A stretch of 64,000 bases of DNA from contig NC_021294.1 in NCBI RefSeq assembly GCF_000402035.1, forward strand, positions 372,001 to 436,000, read 5' to 3'. Both the position numbers and the translations under genes were made by a program. This document shows, in pieces, positions 54,511 through 63,256 of this stretch (position 1 is the stretch's first letter; every line of letters starts with the position of its first letter). The stretch comes from Caballeronia insecticola (GTDB taxonomy: Bacteria > Pseudomonadota > Gammaproteobacteria > Burkholderiales > Burkholderiaceae). The notes beneath the pieces are model-generated. The model was not told the DNA's origin. It made no database searches and saw nothing but the letters and a program-made list of their open reading frames with translations.

Positions 54511-55284
54511 ATGGGGCTTACCTTCGGATTCAGCGGCATCCTGATTGCGCTCGTCATTTTCGTTCTGGCGTCGGCGGTGCGCATTTTTCGCGAGTACGAG
54601 CGCGGCGTCGTGTTCATGCTCGGGCGTTTCTGGAAAGTGAAAGGACCGGGACTCGTGCTGATCATTCCGGTCGTGCAGCAGGTCGTGCGCATGGACTTGC
54701 GCACGGTGGTGTTTGACGTGCCGCCGCAGGACGTCATCACGCGTGACAACGTGTCGGTGAAAGTGAATGCGGTCGTGTATTTTCGCGTGGTCGATCCGGA
54801 GAAAGCGGTGATTCAGGTCGCGCGTTTTCTCGACGCCACCAGCCAGCTTTCGCAAACCACGTTGCGCGCGATTCTCGGCAAACACGAACTCGACGAGTTG
54901 CTGTCCGAACGCGAGCGCCTCAACAGCGACATCCAGCGCGTGCTCGATTCGCAGACGGACGCGTGGGGCATCAAGGTCTCGAACGTGGAGATCAAGGACG
55001 TCGACATCAACGAGACGATGATCCGCGCGATTGCCCGTCAGGCCGAAGCCGAGCGCGAGCGCCGCGCGAAGATCATCCATGCCGAAGGCGAGCTGCAGGC
55101 GTCGGAAAAGCTGTTGCAAGCGGCGCAGATGCTCGCGCAGGCGCCGCAGGCCATGCAGTTGCGCTACCTTCAAACCCTGACGACGATCGCCGGCGACAAG
55201 AACTCGACGATCATCTTTCCGATGCCGATCGATCTCGTGAGCAACATCATCGACCGGCTCGGCAAAGGCCCGAACTCAGCGTGA
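54511..55284 (+). CDS. Slipin (stomatin-like, SPFH/Band 7 family)
   Basis: A 257-residue membrane-anchored protein: N-terminal hairpin helix (about 3-22), then the SPFH core ([44 protein letters not shown]) and a C-terminal coiled-coil with [24 protein letters not shown]. Slipins organise membrane microdomains and are the substrate or partner of NfeD proteases, its upstream neighbour. The ribosome site is weak. Confidence 0.93.
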   Translation: MGLTFGFSGILIALVIFVLASAVRIFREYERGVVFMLGRFWKVKGPGLVLIIPVVQQVVRMDLRTVVFDVPPQDVITRDNVSVKVNAVVYFRVVDPEKAVIQVARFLDATSQLSQTTLRAILGKHELDELLSERERLNSDIQRVLDSQTDAWGIKVSNVEIKDVDINETMIRAIARQAEAERERRAKIIHAEGELQASEKLLQAAQMLAQAPQAMQLRYLQTLTTIAGDKNSTIIFPMPIDLVSNIIDRLGKGPNSA

Positions 55285-55287
55285 CGC

Positions 55288-55824
55288 TCAGACGAGCGCG
55301 GGGAAGTCGATCGTCGTGTCGTTCACGCGATTCACGAGGTTCGTGAAGTTGATGACGCTCATCGCGAACAGCGCGTCGATCACTTGCGCTTCCGAGTAAC
55401 CGGCGGCGCGCACTTCGTCGAGGCGCGCGGCGTCGATCGTGCCGGCGGAACCCGCCACATGACGCACGAAGCGCACGAGCGCATCGCGCTTCTCGTTGCC
55501 GGTGGCTTCGCCCGCGCGAATTTGCTGCGTTTCGGTCTGCGTCAACCCAACCATCTTGCCGACGACGGTATGCGCCGCGGCACAGTAATCACAACCCGCC
55601 AGTTCGCTGATGGCAAGCTTGATTGCTTCGACATCGGGCTTGCTGAGGCTGCTCTTCGCGAGGATCGCGTCGCCGTTAAGCGTGGCGCCGAGCGCGGCGG
55701 GGCTGTGCGTGCCGATGGTCACATATGCGTTCGGCACGCGGCCCATCGCCTTCTTGATCCCGGTGAAGAGTTCGGCGGTGACGCCGGTGGCGTCGTTGAC
55801 GTTGATTTGCGAAAGACGTGACAT
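55288..55824 (-). CDS. Carboxymuconolactone decarboxylase/AhpD-like family protein
   Basis: A 178-residue all-helical protein with the AhpD redox motif CDYC in ISELAGCDYCAAAHTVVGKMVG, a cysteine pair followed by a conserved His. Such proteins act as peroxidase-type alkylhydroperoxidases or in aromatic catabolism. It is convergent with the slipin gene (stops 4 bases apart) and divergent from a LysR gene, its probable regulator. Confidence 0.88.
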   Translation of the reverse strand: MSRLSQINVNDATGVTAELFTGIKKAMGRVPNAYVTIGTHSPAALGATLNGDAILAKSSLSKPDVEAIKLAISELAGCDYCAAAHTVVGKMVGLTQTETQQIRAGEATGNEKRDALVRFVRHVAGSAGTIDAARLDEVRAAGYSEAQVIDALFAMSVINFTNLVNRVNDTTIDFPALV

Positions 55825-56031
55825 GGTGTGCTCCGGTTTTCAGTGGTTGGCCATCTGTATGGCATGGGTTGAACTTTAGGCGCGCACCGCTTCCGCGTGA
55901 ATGCTCGCGCGGCTCGCAAAACCGCGCGATCGTCTCAACCTGCAATCCTGCAATCGCAGCGTTTTTTGCACCTTCATGCCATGATCGGGGCTCGACCAAC
56001 CCAAGCCCGCGCCTGCATCGCGCATCCGCAT

Positions 56032-56940
56032 ATGGACCATCTGACGAGCCTGAAGGTGTTTTGCACTGTGGTCGAAGCGAAGAGCTTCGCGCGTGCCGCC
56101 GACATACTGGGCTTGTCGCCGCCGGCCGTCTCGCGGGCCATCGCGGGTCTGGAGGAGCGGCTCGGCAGCCGGCTCTTCAACCGCACGACGCGGCAAATCT
56201 CGCTGACGGACACCGCCGAGCGTTTCTTCGCCGATTGCTCGCGCCTGCTCGACGAACTGCAGGCGATGGAAGAGCGCGTGTCGAACCGCGCGAGCGAGGC
56301 GACCGGACTGTTGCGGCTCGTCGCGCATACCACGGTGATGACGAGCCGCTACACGCCGCTCGTCGCGAGCTTCAGGCGCGCGCATCCCCATGTGCGGCTC
56401 GACGTGACGCTGACCGAGCGCCCGGTCGATCTCGTCGGCGAAGGCTACGATCTCGCCATCGTGCTGCCCTTCATGCTGTCCACCGATACGGCCGTCACGC
56501 GCCTGCTCGAGACCATTCCGCTCGTGCTCGTCGCGAGTCCCGCGTATCTCGCGCAGCGTCCGGCGCCGCGCCATCCGTCCGAACTGATCGACCACGAATT
56601 CGTGCCGATGTCCGCGTCGATCCGCAAGCCCGCGCTCACGTTTCGCATCGGCGGCGAGGAAGTGCGGGTGCCGCTCAATCACGGCGTCTCGTCGAACAGC
56701 GCGGTGTTCAATCGCGAGATGGTGCTGCAGGGCTTCGGCATCGGCGTGCTGCCGACCGCGCTCGTCAACCGCGACATCGCCGCAGGCCGGCTCGTCACGC
56801 TGCTCGACGCCTACGAACGCGTGGAAGCTGCCATCGAGATCCGTATCGCGTACAGCACGCGCGCGCTTTTGCCGGCGAAAGTGCGCGCGTTCGTCGAACA
56901 CGCGGTGCGCTTCTGCGCCGATGAAGCCCTGCAAAACTGA
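56032..56940 (+). CDS. LysR-family transcriptional regulator
   Basis: A 302-residue LysR protein: MDHLTSLKVFCTVVEAKSFA, LSPPAVSRAIAGLEERLGSR, then a substrate-binding domain (about 90-300) of the CrgA/DmlR type. ATG at 56032 is the canonical LysR start; the frame extends upstream to 55897 but without conserved sequence. The 207-bp divergent region to the AhpD-like gene should hold its binding site, which I could not define. Confidence 0.88.
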   Translation: MDHLTSLKVFCTVVEAKSFARAADILGLSPPAVSRAIAGLEERLGSRLFNRTTRQISLTDTAERFFADCSRLLDELQAMEERVSNRASEATGLLRLVAHTTVMTSRYTPLVASFRRAHPHVRLDVTLTERPVDLVGEGYDLAIVLPFMLSTDTAVTRLLETIPLVLVASPAYLAQRPAPRHPSELIDHEFVPMSASIRKPALTFRIGGEEVRVPLNHGVSSNSAVFNREMVLQGFGIGVLPTALVNRDIAAGRLVTLLDAYERVEAAIEIRIAYSTRALLPAKVRAFVEHAVRFCADEALQN

Positions 56941-57012
56941 GCGCGAGGCCCGCCCGGTAAGACTTTGCCGATTCTTTCCGGCAGCGTTATTCAATCGTGT
57001 CGCCGATGACGG

Positions 57013-57041
57013 TTGACTTGGTGCATATGCACAACTAGTCT
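57013..57041 (+). promoter_or_regulatory. Promoter of the tripartite efflux operon
   Basis: TTGACT (57013-57018), exactly 17 bp, TAGTCT (57036-57041). The spacer contains a perfect 12-bp palindrome. Confidence 0.75.
57021..57032. promoter_or_regulatory. Efflux operator 1, inside the promoter spacer
   Basis: GTGCATATGCAC, perfect palindrome between the -35 and -10; a bound repressor would exclude RNA polymerase. Same core as operator 2. Confidence 0.75.
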
Positions 57042-57089
57042 TCCGGGCTATGACGGGCGGCGGAAGCAGCCCTTTTTCCCATCAAGACT

Positions 57090-57101
57090 GTGCATATGCA
57101 C
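57090..57101. promoter_or_regulatory. Efflux operator 2, near the emrA start
   Basis: GTGCATATGCAC again (TGTGCATATGCACA with flanks), 69 bp downstream of the first copy and 10 bases before the emrA ATG. Confidence 0.75.
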
Positions 57102-57111
57102 AAATAATCAG

Positions 57112-58203
57112 ATGACGACACCTACGACGAATATCCCATCGGTCGCGGCGCCCGCCCTGACGCGGCCCGCGCGCCGCATTCCCTGGATGCTGCTGGCGCT
57201 CGGTCTGGTCGGGCTGGTGCTGATCGCCGCCGCGACGTACTGGGCGCTCGTGCTGCGTTTCGTGCAGAGCACCGACGACGCCTACGTCGGCGGCGACGTC
57301 ACCGTGCTCGCGCCGAAGGTGAACGGCTTCGTCTCCGATGTGCTCGTGCAGGACAACCAGCGCGTGAAGGCGGGCCAGGTGCTGATCCGCCTCGATTCGC
57401 GCGACTACGACGCCCGCCTCGCGCAAGCCGATGCGGAGTTGTCGAGCGCGCGCGCGGCCGTGACCGAATTGCAGGCGAAGGACGCGCTGCAGGCGGCGGT
57501 CATCAATCAGCAGCAGGCGGAAGTGCGCGCGTCGTCGGCGGAGCTGACGCGCAGCGGGCAGGACCGCGCGCGCTATCGCGAACTCGTGAAGGACGACGCG
57601 GTGTCGAACCAGATCGTCGAACGCGCGGATTCGGACTATACGAAGGCGCAGGCGTCGGTCGATCGCAGCGGCGCGTCGCTGGTTGCGGCGAAGCGCCAGT
57701 TGAGCGTGATCGACGCGCAGATCGCGGATGCGCAGGCGCGCGTCGCGACTGCGGAAGCGGCCCGCCGCGTCGCGGAGCTGAACGTCGAGTACACGACGAT
57801 CCGCTCGCCCGTCGATGGCTACGTGGGCAACCGCACGGCGCGCGTGGGCGTGCTGGCGAACGTCGGCACGTCGCTGCTGACGATCGTGCCGTCGAGCGGT
57901 CTCTGGATCGATGCCAACTTCAAGGAAGATCAGCTGAAGAAAATGCGCGCCGGCGACGACGCCGATATCGAACTCGATGCGTCGAGCGTGCCCTTCACGG
58001 GTCATGTCGAAAGTCTCGCGCCCGCGACCGGCGCAACGTTCAGCGTGCTGCCCGCCGAGAACGCGACGGGCAACTTCACGAAGATCGTGCAGCGCGTGCC
58101 GGTGCGCATCCGGCTCGACGTGCCGAAGGGCATGGAAGCGGTGTTGCGTCCGGGTCTGTCGGCGACGGTCAAGGTGCATCTTCGTCCGCAGTCGAACGGC
58201 TGA
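57112..58203 (+). CDS. emrA: HlyD/EmrA-family membrane fusion protein
   Basis: A 363-residue periplasmic adaptor with one N-terminal helix (about 24-45), biotinyl-lipoyl halves (STDDAYVGGDVTVLAPKVNG and YTTIRSPVDGYVGNRTARVG), an alpha-hairpin coiled coil (about 105-210) and a beta-barrel. It bridges the EmrB pump and the outer-membrane channel. The ATG at 57112 starts the conserved part; the open frame from 57013 runs through the promoter and operators and is not coding. Confidence 0.92.
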   Translation: MTTPTTNIPSVAAPALTRPARRIPWMLLALGLVGLVLIAAATYWALVLRFVQSTDDAYVGGDVTVLAPKVNGFVSDVLVQDNQRVKAGQVLIRLDSRDYDARLAQADAELSSARAAVTELQAKDALQAAVINQQQAEVRASSAELTRSGQDRARYRELVKDDAVSNQIVERADSDYTKAQASVDRSGASLVAAKRQLSVIDAQIADAQARVATAEAARRVAELNVEYTTIRSPVDGYVGNRTARVGVLANVGTSLLTIVPSSGLWIDANFKEDQLKKMRAGDDADIELDASSVPFTGHVESLAPATGATFSVLPAENATGNFTKIVQRVPVRIRLDVPKGMEAVLRPGLSATVKVHLRPQSNG

Positions 58204-58212
58204 GGAGCGGTC

Positions 58213-59796
58213 ATGACGCATACCGTTCCCTCCGTTCCCTCCGATCCCGCTAATCAGCCGCTCAAGCAGCGCATATTCGCGTTCGCGCTGATGTGCCTCG
58301 GCTTCTTCATGGCGACGCTCGATATCCAGATCGTCGCGTCCTCGCTGAAGGATATCGGCGGCGGATTGTCGGCGAGCCAGGACGAATTGTCGTGGGTGCA
58401 GACGTCGTATCTGATCGCGGAGATTCTCGTCATTCCGATGTCGGGCTGGCTCTCGCGCGTGCTCTCCACGCGCTGGCTGTTCGCCGCGTCCGCGGTCGGC
58501 TTCACGATCACGAGCATGCTGTGCGGCATGGCGTGGGACATCAATTCGATGATCCTGTTCCGCTGCCTGCAAGGCGCGCTCGGCGCCGCGATGATCCCGA
58601 CCGTTTTCACCACGGCGTTCGTGATCTTCCCCGGCAAGCAGCGGTTGATTGCATCTACAACGATCGGCGCGCTGGCGTCGCTGGCGCCCGCGGTCGGGCC
58701 GGTGATCGGCGGATGGATCACCGATCAATGGTCATGGCACTGGTTGTTCTATCTCAACGTGGTGCCGGGTCTGGTCGTGGCGCTGCTCGTACCGAAGTAC
58801 GTCAACATCGACGCGCCCGATCTTTCGTTGCTGAAGAAGGGCGACTATCTCGGCATCGCGTTGATGTCGGGCTTTCTCGGATGTCTGGAATACGTGCTCG
58901 AAGAAGGTCCGCGCAAGAACTGGTTCGGCGATGACGTGATCATCGTCTGTACGTGGATCTCCGCGATCTGCGGCTTCCTGTTTCTCGTGCATGCGTTCAC
59001 GGCGAAAGACCCGGTCGTCGATCTGCGCGCGCTCGCGGTGCGCAACTTCGCGATCGGCAGTCTGCTGTCGTTCGTGACGGGCATCGGCATATTCGTTTCG
59101 GTGTTTCTGACGCCGGTGTTCCTCGCCCGCGTGCGTGGCTTCGATTCGCTTCATACCGGTCTCGCGCTGCTGTCCGTCGGCTGTTTTCAGTTGCTTTCCA
59201 TCGGCCTGTACGGGTTCGCGTCGCGCTTCATCGACATGCGTGTCTTGCTGGCGTTCGGCCTGATCTGCTTCGGCGCGGGCTGTTACTTCTATACGCCGCT
59301 CACGCACGACTGGGGCTGGCAGCAATTTCTTCTGCCGCAGGCGCTGCGCGGCATCGGCCAGCAATTCGCGGTGCCGCCCATCGTCACGATGGCGCTCGGT
59401 TCGCTGCCGCCGTCGCGGCTCAGGTCGGCGAGCGGTCTCTTCAATCTGATGCGCAATCTCGGCGGCGCGATCGGTATCGCGGTGAGCGCGACGATGCTCA
59501 ACGATCGTCTGAACTTGCACTACCTGCGTCTGAACGAGAACGTGACCGTCGGCCGTCCCGTCATCGACGATATGCTCGCGCGCAGCTCGGCCCATCTCGC
59601 CGCCGCCGCCGGCGATGCGCTGAATGCTTCGCAAGCGGGACTCGCGTCGCTGCATGCGCTCGTCATGCGCGAGGCGCTCGTGCTGACCTTCGCCGATTGC
59701 TTCTACGTGCTGGCGCTGTGCTTTCTTGTCGGTCTCGTCACGGTGATGTTCGCCAAGCCGATCACGAGCGCGCCGCCATCGTCCGATGCGCATTGA
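58213..59796 (+). CDS. emrB: EmrB/QacA-family (DHA2) drug exporter
   Basis: A 527-residue inner-membrane MFS transporter with 14 predicted helices. Motifs are LDIQIVASSLKDIGGGLSAS in helix 1, LSRVLSTRWLFAAS (motif A-like loop), and GALASLAPAVGPVIGGWITD (motif C of antiporters). It expels hydrophobic compounds by proton antiport. AGGAGCGGTC precedes the ATG, 9 bases after emrA. Confidence 0.93.
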   Translation: MTHTVPSVPSDPANQPLKQRIFAFALMCLGFFMATLDIQIVASSLKDIGGGLSASQDELSWVQTSYLIAEILVIPMSGWLSRVLSTRWLFAASAVGFTITSMLCGMAWDINSMILFRCLQGALGAAMIPTVFTTAFVIFPGKQRLIASTTIGALASLAPAVGPVIGGWITDQWSWHWLFYLNVVPGLVVALLVPKYVNIDAPDLSLLKKGDYLGIALMSGFLGCLEYVLEEGPRKNWFGDDVIIVCTWISAICGFLFLVHAFTAKDPVVDLRALAVRNFAIGSLLSFVTGIGIFVSVFLTPVFLARVRGFDSLHTGLALLSVGCFQLLSIGLYGFASRFIDMRVLLAFGLICFGAGCYFYTPLTHDWGWQQFLLPQALRGIGQQFAVPPIVTMALGSLPPSRLRSASGLFNLMRNLGGAIGIAVSATMLNDRLNLHYLRLNENVTVGRPVIDDMLARSSAHLAAAAGDALNASQAGLASLHALVMREALVLTFADCFYVLALCFLVGLVTVMFAKPITSAPPSSDAH

Positions 59797-59821
59797 ACAT
59801 AGTTATCCGGATGCTTCGATC

Positions 59822-61261
59822 ATGAAGAAACTCGTCACCGAAATACTCGCGTGTCTTTCGCTGGCGGCGTGCGCGGTGCAGCCCGCGACGCACGCCGATC
59901 TGCCGACGACCGTCACTCAGACCGCCCCAGCCGACTGGAGCGTCGATGCGCCGAAAGACGCGTCCGATCCGCTTGCGTGGTGGAAGCAGTTCAACGATCC
60001 CGTGATGCATGAACTGGTCGCCTCGGTGTTGAACGACAATCTCGACCTGCAGGCGGCGCTCGAACGCGTGAAGCAGGCGCAGGCGCTCACGACGCAACGC
60101 CGCGCCGCGCTCCTTCCGCAACTCGATGCGAACGCCGGCGCGTCCAACTCGCGGCAGAACACGCCGCCGCCGCTCGGTTATGTGCGTCAGGCGGGCGTGG
60201 GTCTCACGCTCAGCTGGACGCCCGATGTGTTCGGCGGCGAGCGTCTGGAATTGCTCGCGTCGCAGGCGCAACTTGTCGGCCGTCAGCATGCTGCGGATCA
60301 GGTGCGGCTCGCGCTCGCGGCGAATACGGCGGGCGCGTATGTCGATCTGCGTTGGGCGCAGGCCGAGCTGAAAATCCTGCAGGACAATCAGGCGATCCGC
60401 GAGCGCGCGCTGAAGCTCACGCAGCGCCGTCTGCAATACGGTTTGTCGACGAAACTCGACGTCGCGCGGGCGCAGAACCAGTTGAGCGATCTGCAATCGC
60501 GCATCCCGCGCACGCAGGCGACGATTCAACATCAACTGAGCCTGATCGCCGTCTATTCGGGGCGCACGCCGGAGTCCATCGACAAGCTGATGCTCGCGAA
60601 TCCCGGCGCCACGCCCGTGATTCCGGTGCCCGCGAGCGGCGTGCCGCAGATGCTGCCGTCGGACGCGTTGTTGCGCCGCCCCGACGTGCTCGTCGCGTAT
60701 GCGAACGTGCAGCAGCGCGCGGCGGAAGTGGGCGTCGCGCGTGCGGAGCGCTATCCGAAGTTCTCGCTGCGCTTGTCCGATGGATTGCTCGCATCGTCGT
60801 ATCTCGGGCTGCCGACATTGACCGACAACCTCTTCTCCGCCGCGCTCAACGCGACGAGCCCGATCTTCAACGCGGGACGCATCACGGCGGAGATCGAGCA
60901 GAACGAGAGCCGCATGCGCGAGTCGGAACTGCATCTTCGTCAGACGATGCTCGAAGCGCTGAAGGACGTCGAAGACACGCGCAGCGATCTTGTCAGCACG
61001 AACGAATCGGCGGCGCGTCTGACGGAAGCGCTCGCGGCGTCGGATCAGTCGCTCACGTTGTCGACGCAGCTTTACAAGGGCGGCGCGGCGAGCTTTCTCG
61101 ACGTGCTCGACGCGCAGGAAGCCTATCTGCGCGACGCCGATGCGCTGAATCAATCGAAGCGCGAGCACGCGCTTGCCGCGGTGGCGCTGTATCGGTCGCT
61201 CGGCGGCGGATGGAGCGATGTCATCGAGACTGCGAGCATCAAAGCAGAGGAGCCGAAATGA
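59822..61261 (+). CDS. Outer-membrane efflux lipoprotein (OprM/NodT type)
   Basis: A 479-residue trimeric outer-membrane channel subunit. The signal peptide ends in a lipobox (LSLAAC), so Cys18 of MKKLVTEILACLSLAAC is lipidated. Two OEP repeats follow (about 55-240 and 265-460; DPLAWWKQFNDPVMHELV, RRPDVLVAYANVQQ). It completes the EmrAB-type tripartite pump. The frame opens from 59786 overlapping emrB, but MKK at 59822 gives a proper signal peptide. Confidence 0.92.
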   Translation: MKKLVTEILACLSLAACAVQPATHADLPTTVTQTAPADWSVDAPKDASDPLAWWKQFNDPVMHELVASVLNDNLDLQAALERVKQAQALTTQRRAALLPQLDANAGASNSRQNTPPPLGYVRQAGVGLTLSWTPDVFGGERLELLASQAQLVGRQHAADQVRLALAANTAGAYVDLRWAQAELKILQDNQAIRERALKLTQRRLQYGLSTKLDVARAQNQLSDLQSRIPRTQATIQHQLSLIAVYSGRTPESIDKLMLANPGATPVIPVPASGVPQMLPSDALLRRPDVLVAYANVQQRAAEVGVARAERYPKFSLRLSDGLLASSYLGLPTLTDNLFSAALNATSPIFNAGRITAEIEQNESRMRESELHLRQTMLEALKDVEDTRSDLVSTNESAARLTEALAASDQSLTLSTQLYKGGAASFLDVLDAQEAYLRDADALNQSKREHALAAVALYRSLGGGWSDVIETASIKAEEPK

Positions 61262-61719
61262 GCCTCATCGAAGAAGCGGGATTGACACCGGCCGCCGGAC
61301 TCGACGGCCTGGCGCAAATGCGCAAGCTGATCGCGAGCGGCCGCAAGCCGGGCATTCTGGTGTCGCTGGAGTTCGACTTCATCGAAGTCGAAGCGGGCAG
61401 GGCGATCTTCGCGGGCGTGCCCGGCGATCACGCGTATAACCCGATCGGCACCGTGCACGGCGGCTATGCCGCGACGCTGCTCGATTCCGCGTGCGGCTGC
61501 GCGGTGCACTCGTGCCTGACCGCCACGCAGGCCTACACGACGCTCGAACTGAAGGTGGCGTATCACAAGGCGGTCACGCGCGAGACGGGTCTGTTGCAAG
61601 CCGAAGGTCGCGTGCTGTCGATCGGACGCCGCGCCGCGTTCGCCGAGGCGACGCTCAAGGACATGAGCGGCAGATTGTTTGCATCGGCGACATCGACGTT
61701 GCTCGTCATGGAGCGATAA
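61258..61719 (+). CDS. PaaI-family hotdog thioesterase
   Basis: A 153-residue hotdog-fold protein: GVPGDHAYNPIGTVHGGYAAT contains the catalytic HGG motif, with TTLELKVAYHKAVTRET as the next strand. Such enzymes hydrolyse aryl- or acyl-CoA esters. It overlaps the outer-membrane gene by four bases (ATGA), so it is the last gene of the efflux operon. Its role in efflux is unclear. Confidence 0.9.
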   Translation: MSLIEEAGLTPAAGLDGLAQMRKLIASGRKPGILVSLEFDFIEVEAGRAIFAGVPGDHAYNPIGTVHGGYAATLLDSACGCAVHSCLTATQAYTTLELKVAYHKAVTRETGLLQAEGRVLSIGRRAAFAEATLKDMSGRLFASATSTLLVMER

Positions 61720-61720
61720 A

Positions 61721-61755
61721 AAAGCCCGGTTCCTCTTTGCAAGGAACCGGGCTTT
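61721..61755. terminator. Bidirectional terminator between the efflux operon and the aminotransferase
   Basis: AAAGCCCGGTTCCT pairs with AGGAACCGGGCTTT around a CTTTGCA loop. T-run on the plus side, A-run mirrored for the minus side; the flanking genes are convergent. Confidence 0.85.
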
Positions 61756-61775
61756 GCGGATGGTGTCAGCCGCGC

Positions 61776-63104
61776 TTATTTGATGCTTTCCAGCGCCTTT
61801 CTCACGGTGCCGAAGATCTGATCGATCTGATCGTCTTCGATGATGAGCGGCGGCGAGAACGCGAGGATATCGCCGGTATAGCGCACGAGCACGCCCGCCT
61901 CGAAGCACTTGACGAACGCCTCATACGCACGCGCGCCGGGTGCGCCGTCGCGCGAATCGAGTTCGACGCCCGCCACGAGTCCGAGATTGCGGATGTCCTT
62001 GACATACGGCGCATCGCGCAGCGCGTGCACCGCGCTCTCGAACTTTTCCGCCTTCGACGCAGCGCGTTCGAACAGCTTGTCGCGTGCGTAGAGGTCGAGC
62101 GTGGCGATGGCCGCCGCGGTCGCCACCGGGTGCGCCGAATACGTGTAGCCGTGGAACAGTTCGATCGCGTTCGTGGCGCCCGCGTTGACGATCGTGTCGT
62201 GAATAGTGCGGCTCGCGGCGACGGCGCCCATCGGAATGGTTGCGTTGTTGATCGCCTTGGCCATCGTGATGAGGTCGGGCGTCACGCCGAAATATTCGCT
62301 TGCCGTCGCTTTGCCGAGGCGGCCGAAACCGGTGATGACTTCGTCGAAAATCAGCAGGATGCCGTGCTTCGTACAGATTTCGCGCAGCTTCTGCAGATAG
62401 CCCTTCGGCGGCACGAGCACGCCGGTGGAACCCGCGAGCGGCTCGACGATCACGGCCGCAATGGTCGATGCATCGTGCAACGCGACAATGCGCTCCAGTT
62501 CCTCGGCGAGATGCTCGCCCCACGCGGGCTGGCCCTTCGAGAACGCGTTGTGCGCGAGATCGTGCGTGTGCGGCAGATGATCGATTGACGGCAGCAGCGC
62601 GCCCGAAAACGTCTTGCGATTCGGCGCGATGCCGCCGACCGAAATGCCGCCGAAGCCCACGCCGTGATAGCCGCGCTCGCGCCCGATAAGACGCGTGCGC
62701 TGCCCTTCGCCACGCGCGCGGTGATAGGCGATGGCGATCTTCAACGCGGTATCGACCGACTCGGAACCCGAGTTCGTGAAGAAGATGCGGTCGAGCCCGT
62801 CGGGCATCAGGTTCGCGACCTTGGTCGCCGCTTCGAACGCGAGCGGATGGCCCATCTGGAAGGTCGGCGCGAAGTCGAGCGTGGAGAGCGCCTTCTGCAC
62901 CGCTTCGACGATCTCGTCACGGCAATGCCCCGCGTTCACGCACCACAGCCCGGCGCAGCCGTCGAGCACTTCGCGACCATCGGTCGAGCGGTAGTACATG
63001 CCTTTCGCGCTTTCGAGCAGACGCGGCGCAGCCTTGAACTGACGATTGGCGGTGAAGGGCATCCAGAACGACGAGAGATCGTCGATGACGGGGCGGGCAT
63101 TCAT
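61776..63104 (-). CDS. Omega-amino acid (beta-alanine):pyruvate aminotransferase
   Basis: A 442-residue class III PLP aminotransferase. Typical blocks are DGCAGLWCVNAGHCRDE, FTNSGSESVDTALKIA, and LIFDEVITGFGRLGKATASEY, with the PLP Lys in ITMAKAINN. Closest to beta-alanine:pyruvate transaminases (EC 2.6.1.18), which produce malonate semialdehyde. ATG at 63104 is preceded by GAGGAG. It is divergent from a MocR regulator, a common pairing. It could complete uracil catabolism started at 41.6-48.7 kb. Confidence 0.88.
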   Translation of the reverse strand: MNARPVIDDLSSFWMPFTANRQFKAAPRLLESAKGMYYRSTDGREVLDGCAGLWCVNAGHCRDEIVEAVQKALSTLDFAPTFQMGHPLAFEAATKVANLMPDGLDRIFFTNSGSESVDTALKIAIAYHRARGEGQRTRLIGRERGYHGVGFGGISVGGIAPNRKTFSGALLPSIDHLPHTHDLAHNAFSKGQPAWGEHLAEELERIVALHDASTIAAVIVEPLAGSTGVLVPPKGYLQKLREICTKHGILLIFDEVITGFGRLGKATASEYFGVTPDLITMAKAINNATIPMGAVAASRTIHDTIVNAGATNAIELFHGYTYSAHPVATAAAIATLDLYARDKLFERAASKAEKFESAVHALRDAPYVKDIRNLGLVAGVELDSRDGAPGARAYEAFVKCFEAGVLVRYTGDILAFSPPLIIEDDQIDQIFGTVRKALESIK

Positions 63105-63188
63105 AGGGGTCTCCTCATTAGGAACGGTCACTGCACTGTATTCCTCGGCAAATTTGCGCGGCATAGACAGTTGCTTCACTGCGTTGCC

Positions 63189-63222
63189 AACTGTGCTGGC
63201 AAAATGCTTCGAACTGTACTGG
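63189..63222. promoter_or_regulatory. Direct repeats AACTGTNCTGG in the aminotransferase/MocR divergent region
   Basis: AACTGTGCTGG (63189-63199) and AACTGTACTGG (63212-63222) repeat in the same orientation with a 23-bp period, about two helical turns, the arrangement seen for MocR/GabR-type dimers. A reverse ACAGTT occurs at 63167. Confidence 0.6.
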
Positions 63223-63256
63223 TTGGCGCGCATTGGCCGCGCTATGCTCGGATCCC

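Noticed and set aside
57013..57111. N-terminal extension of emrA from 57013
   Set aside because: This segment is the promoter and two operators; the conserved protein begins at 57112.
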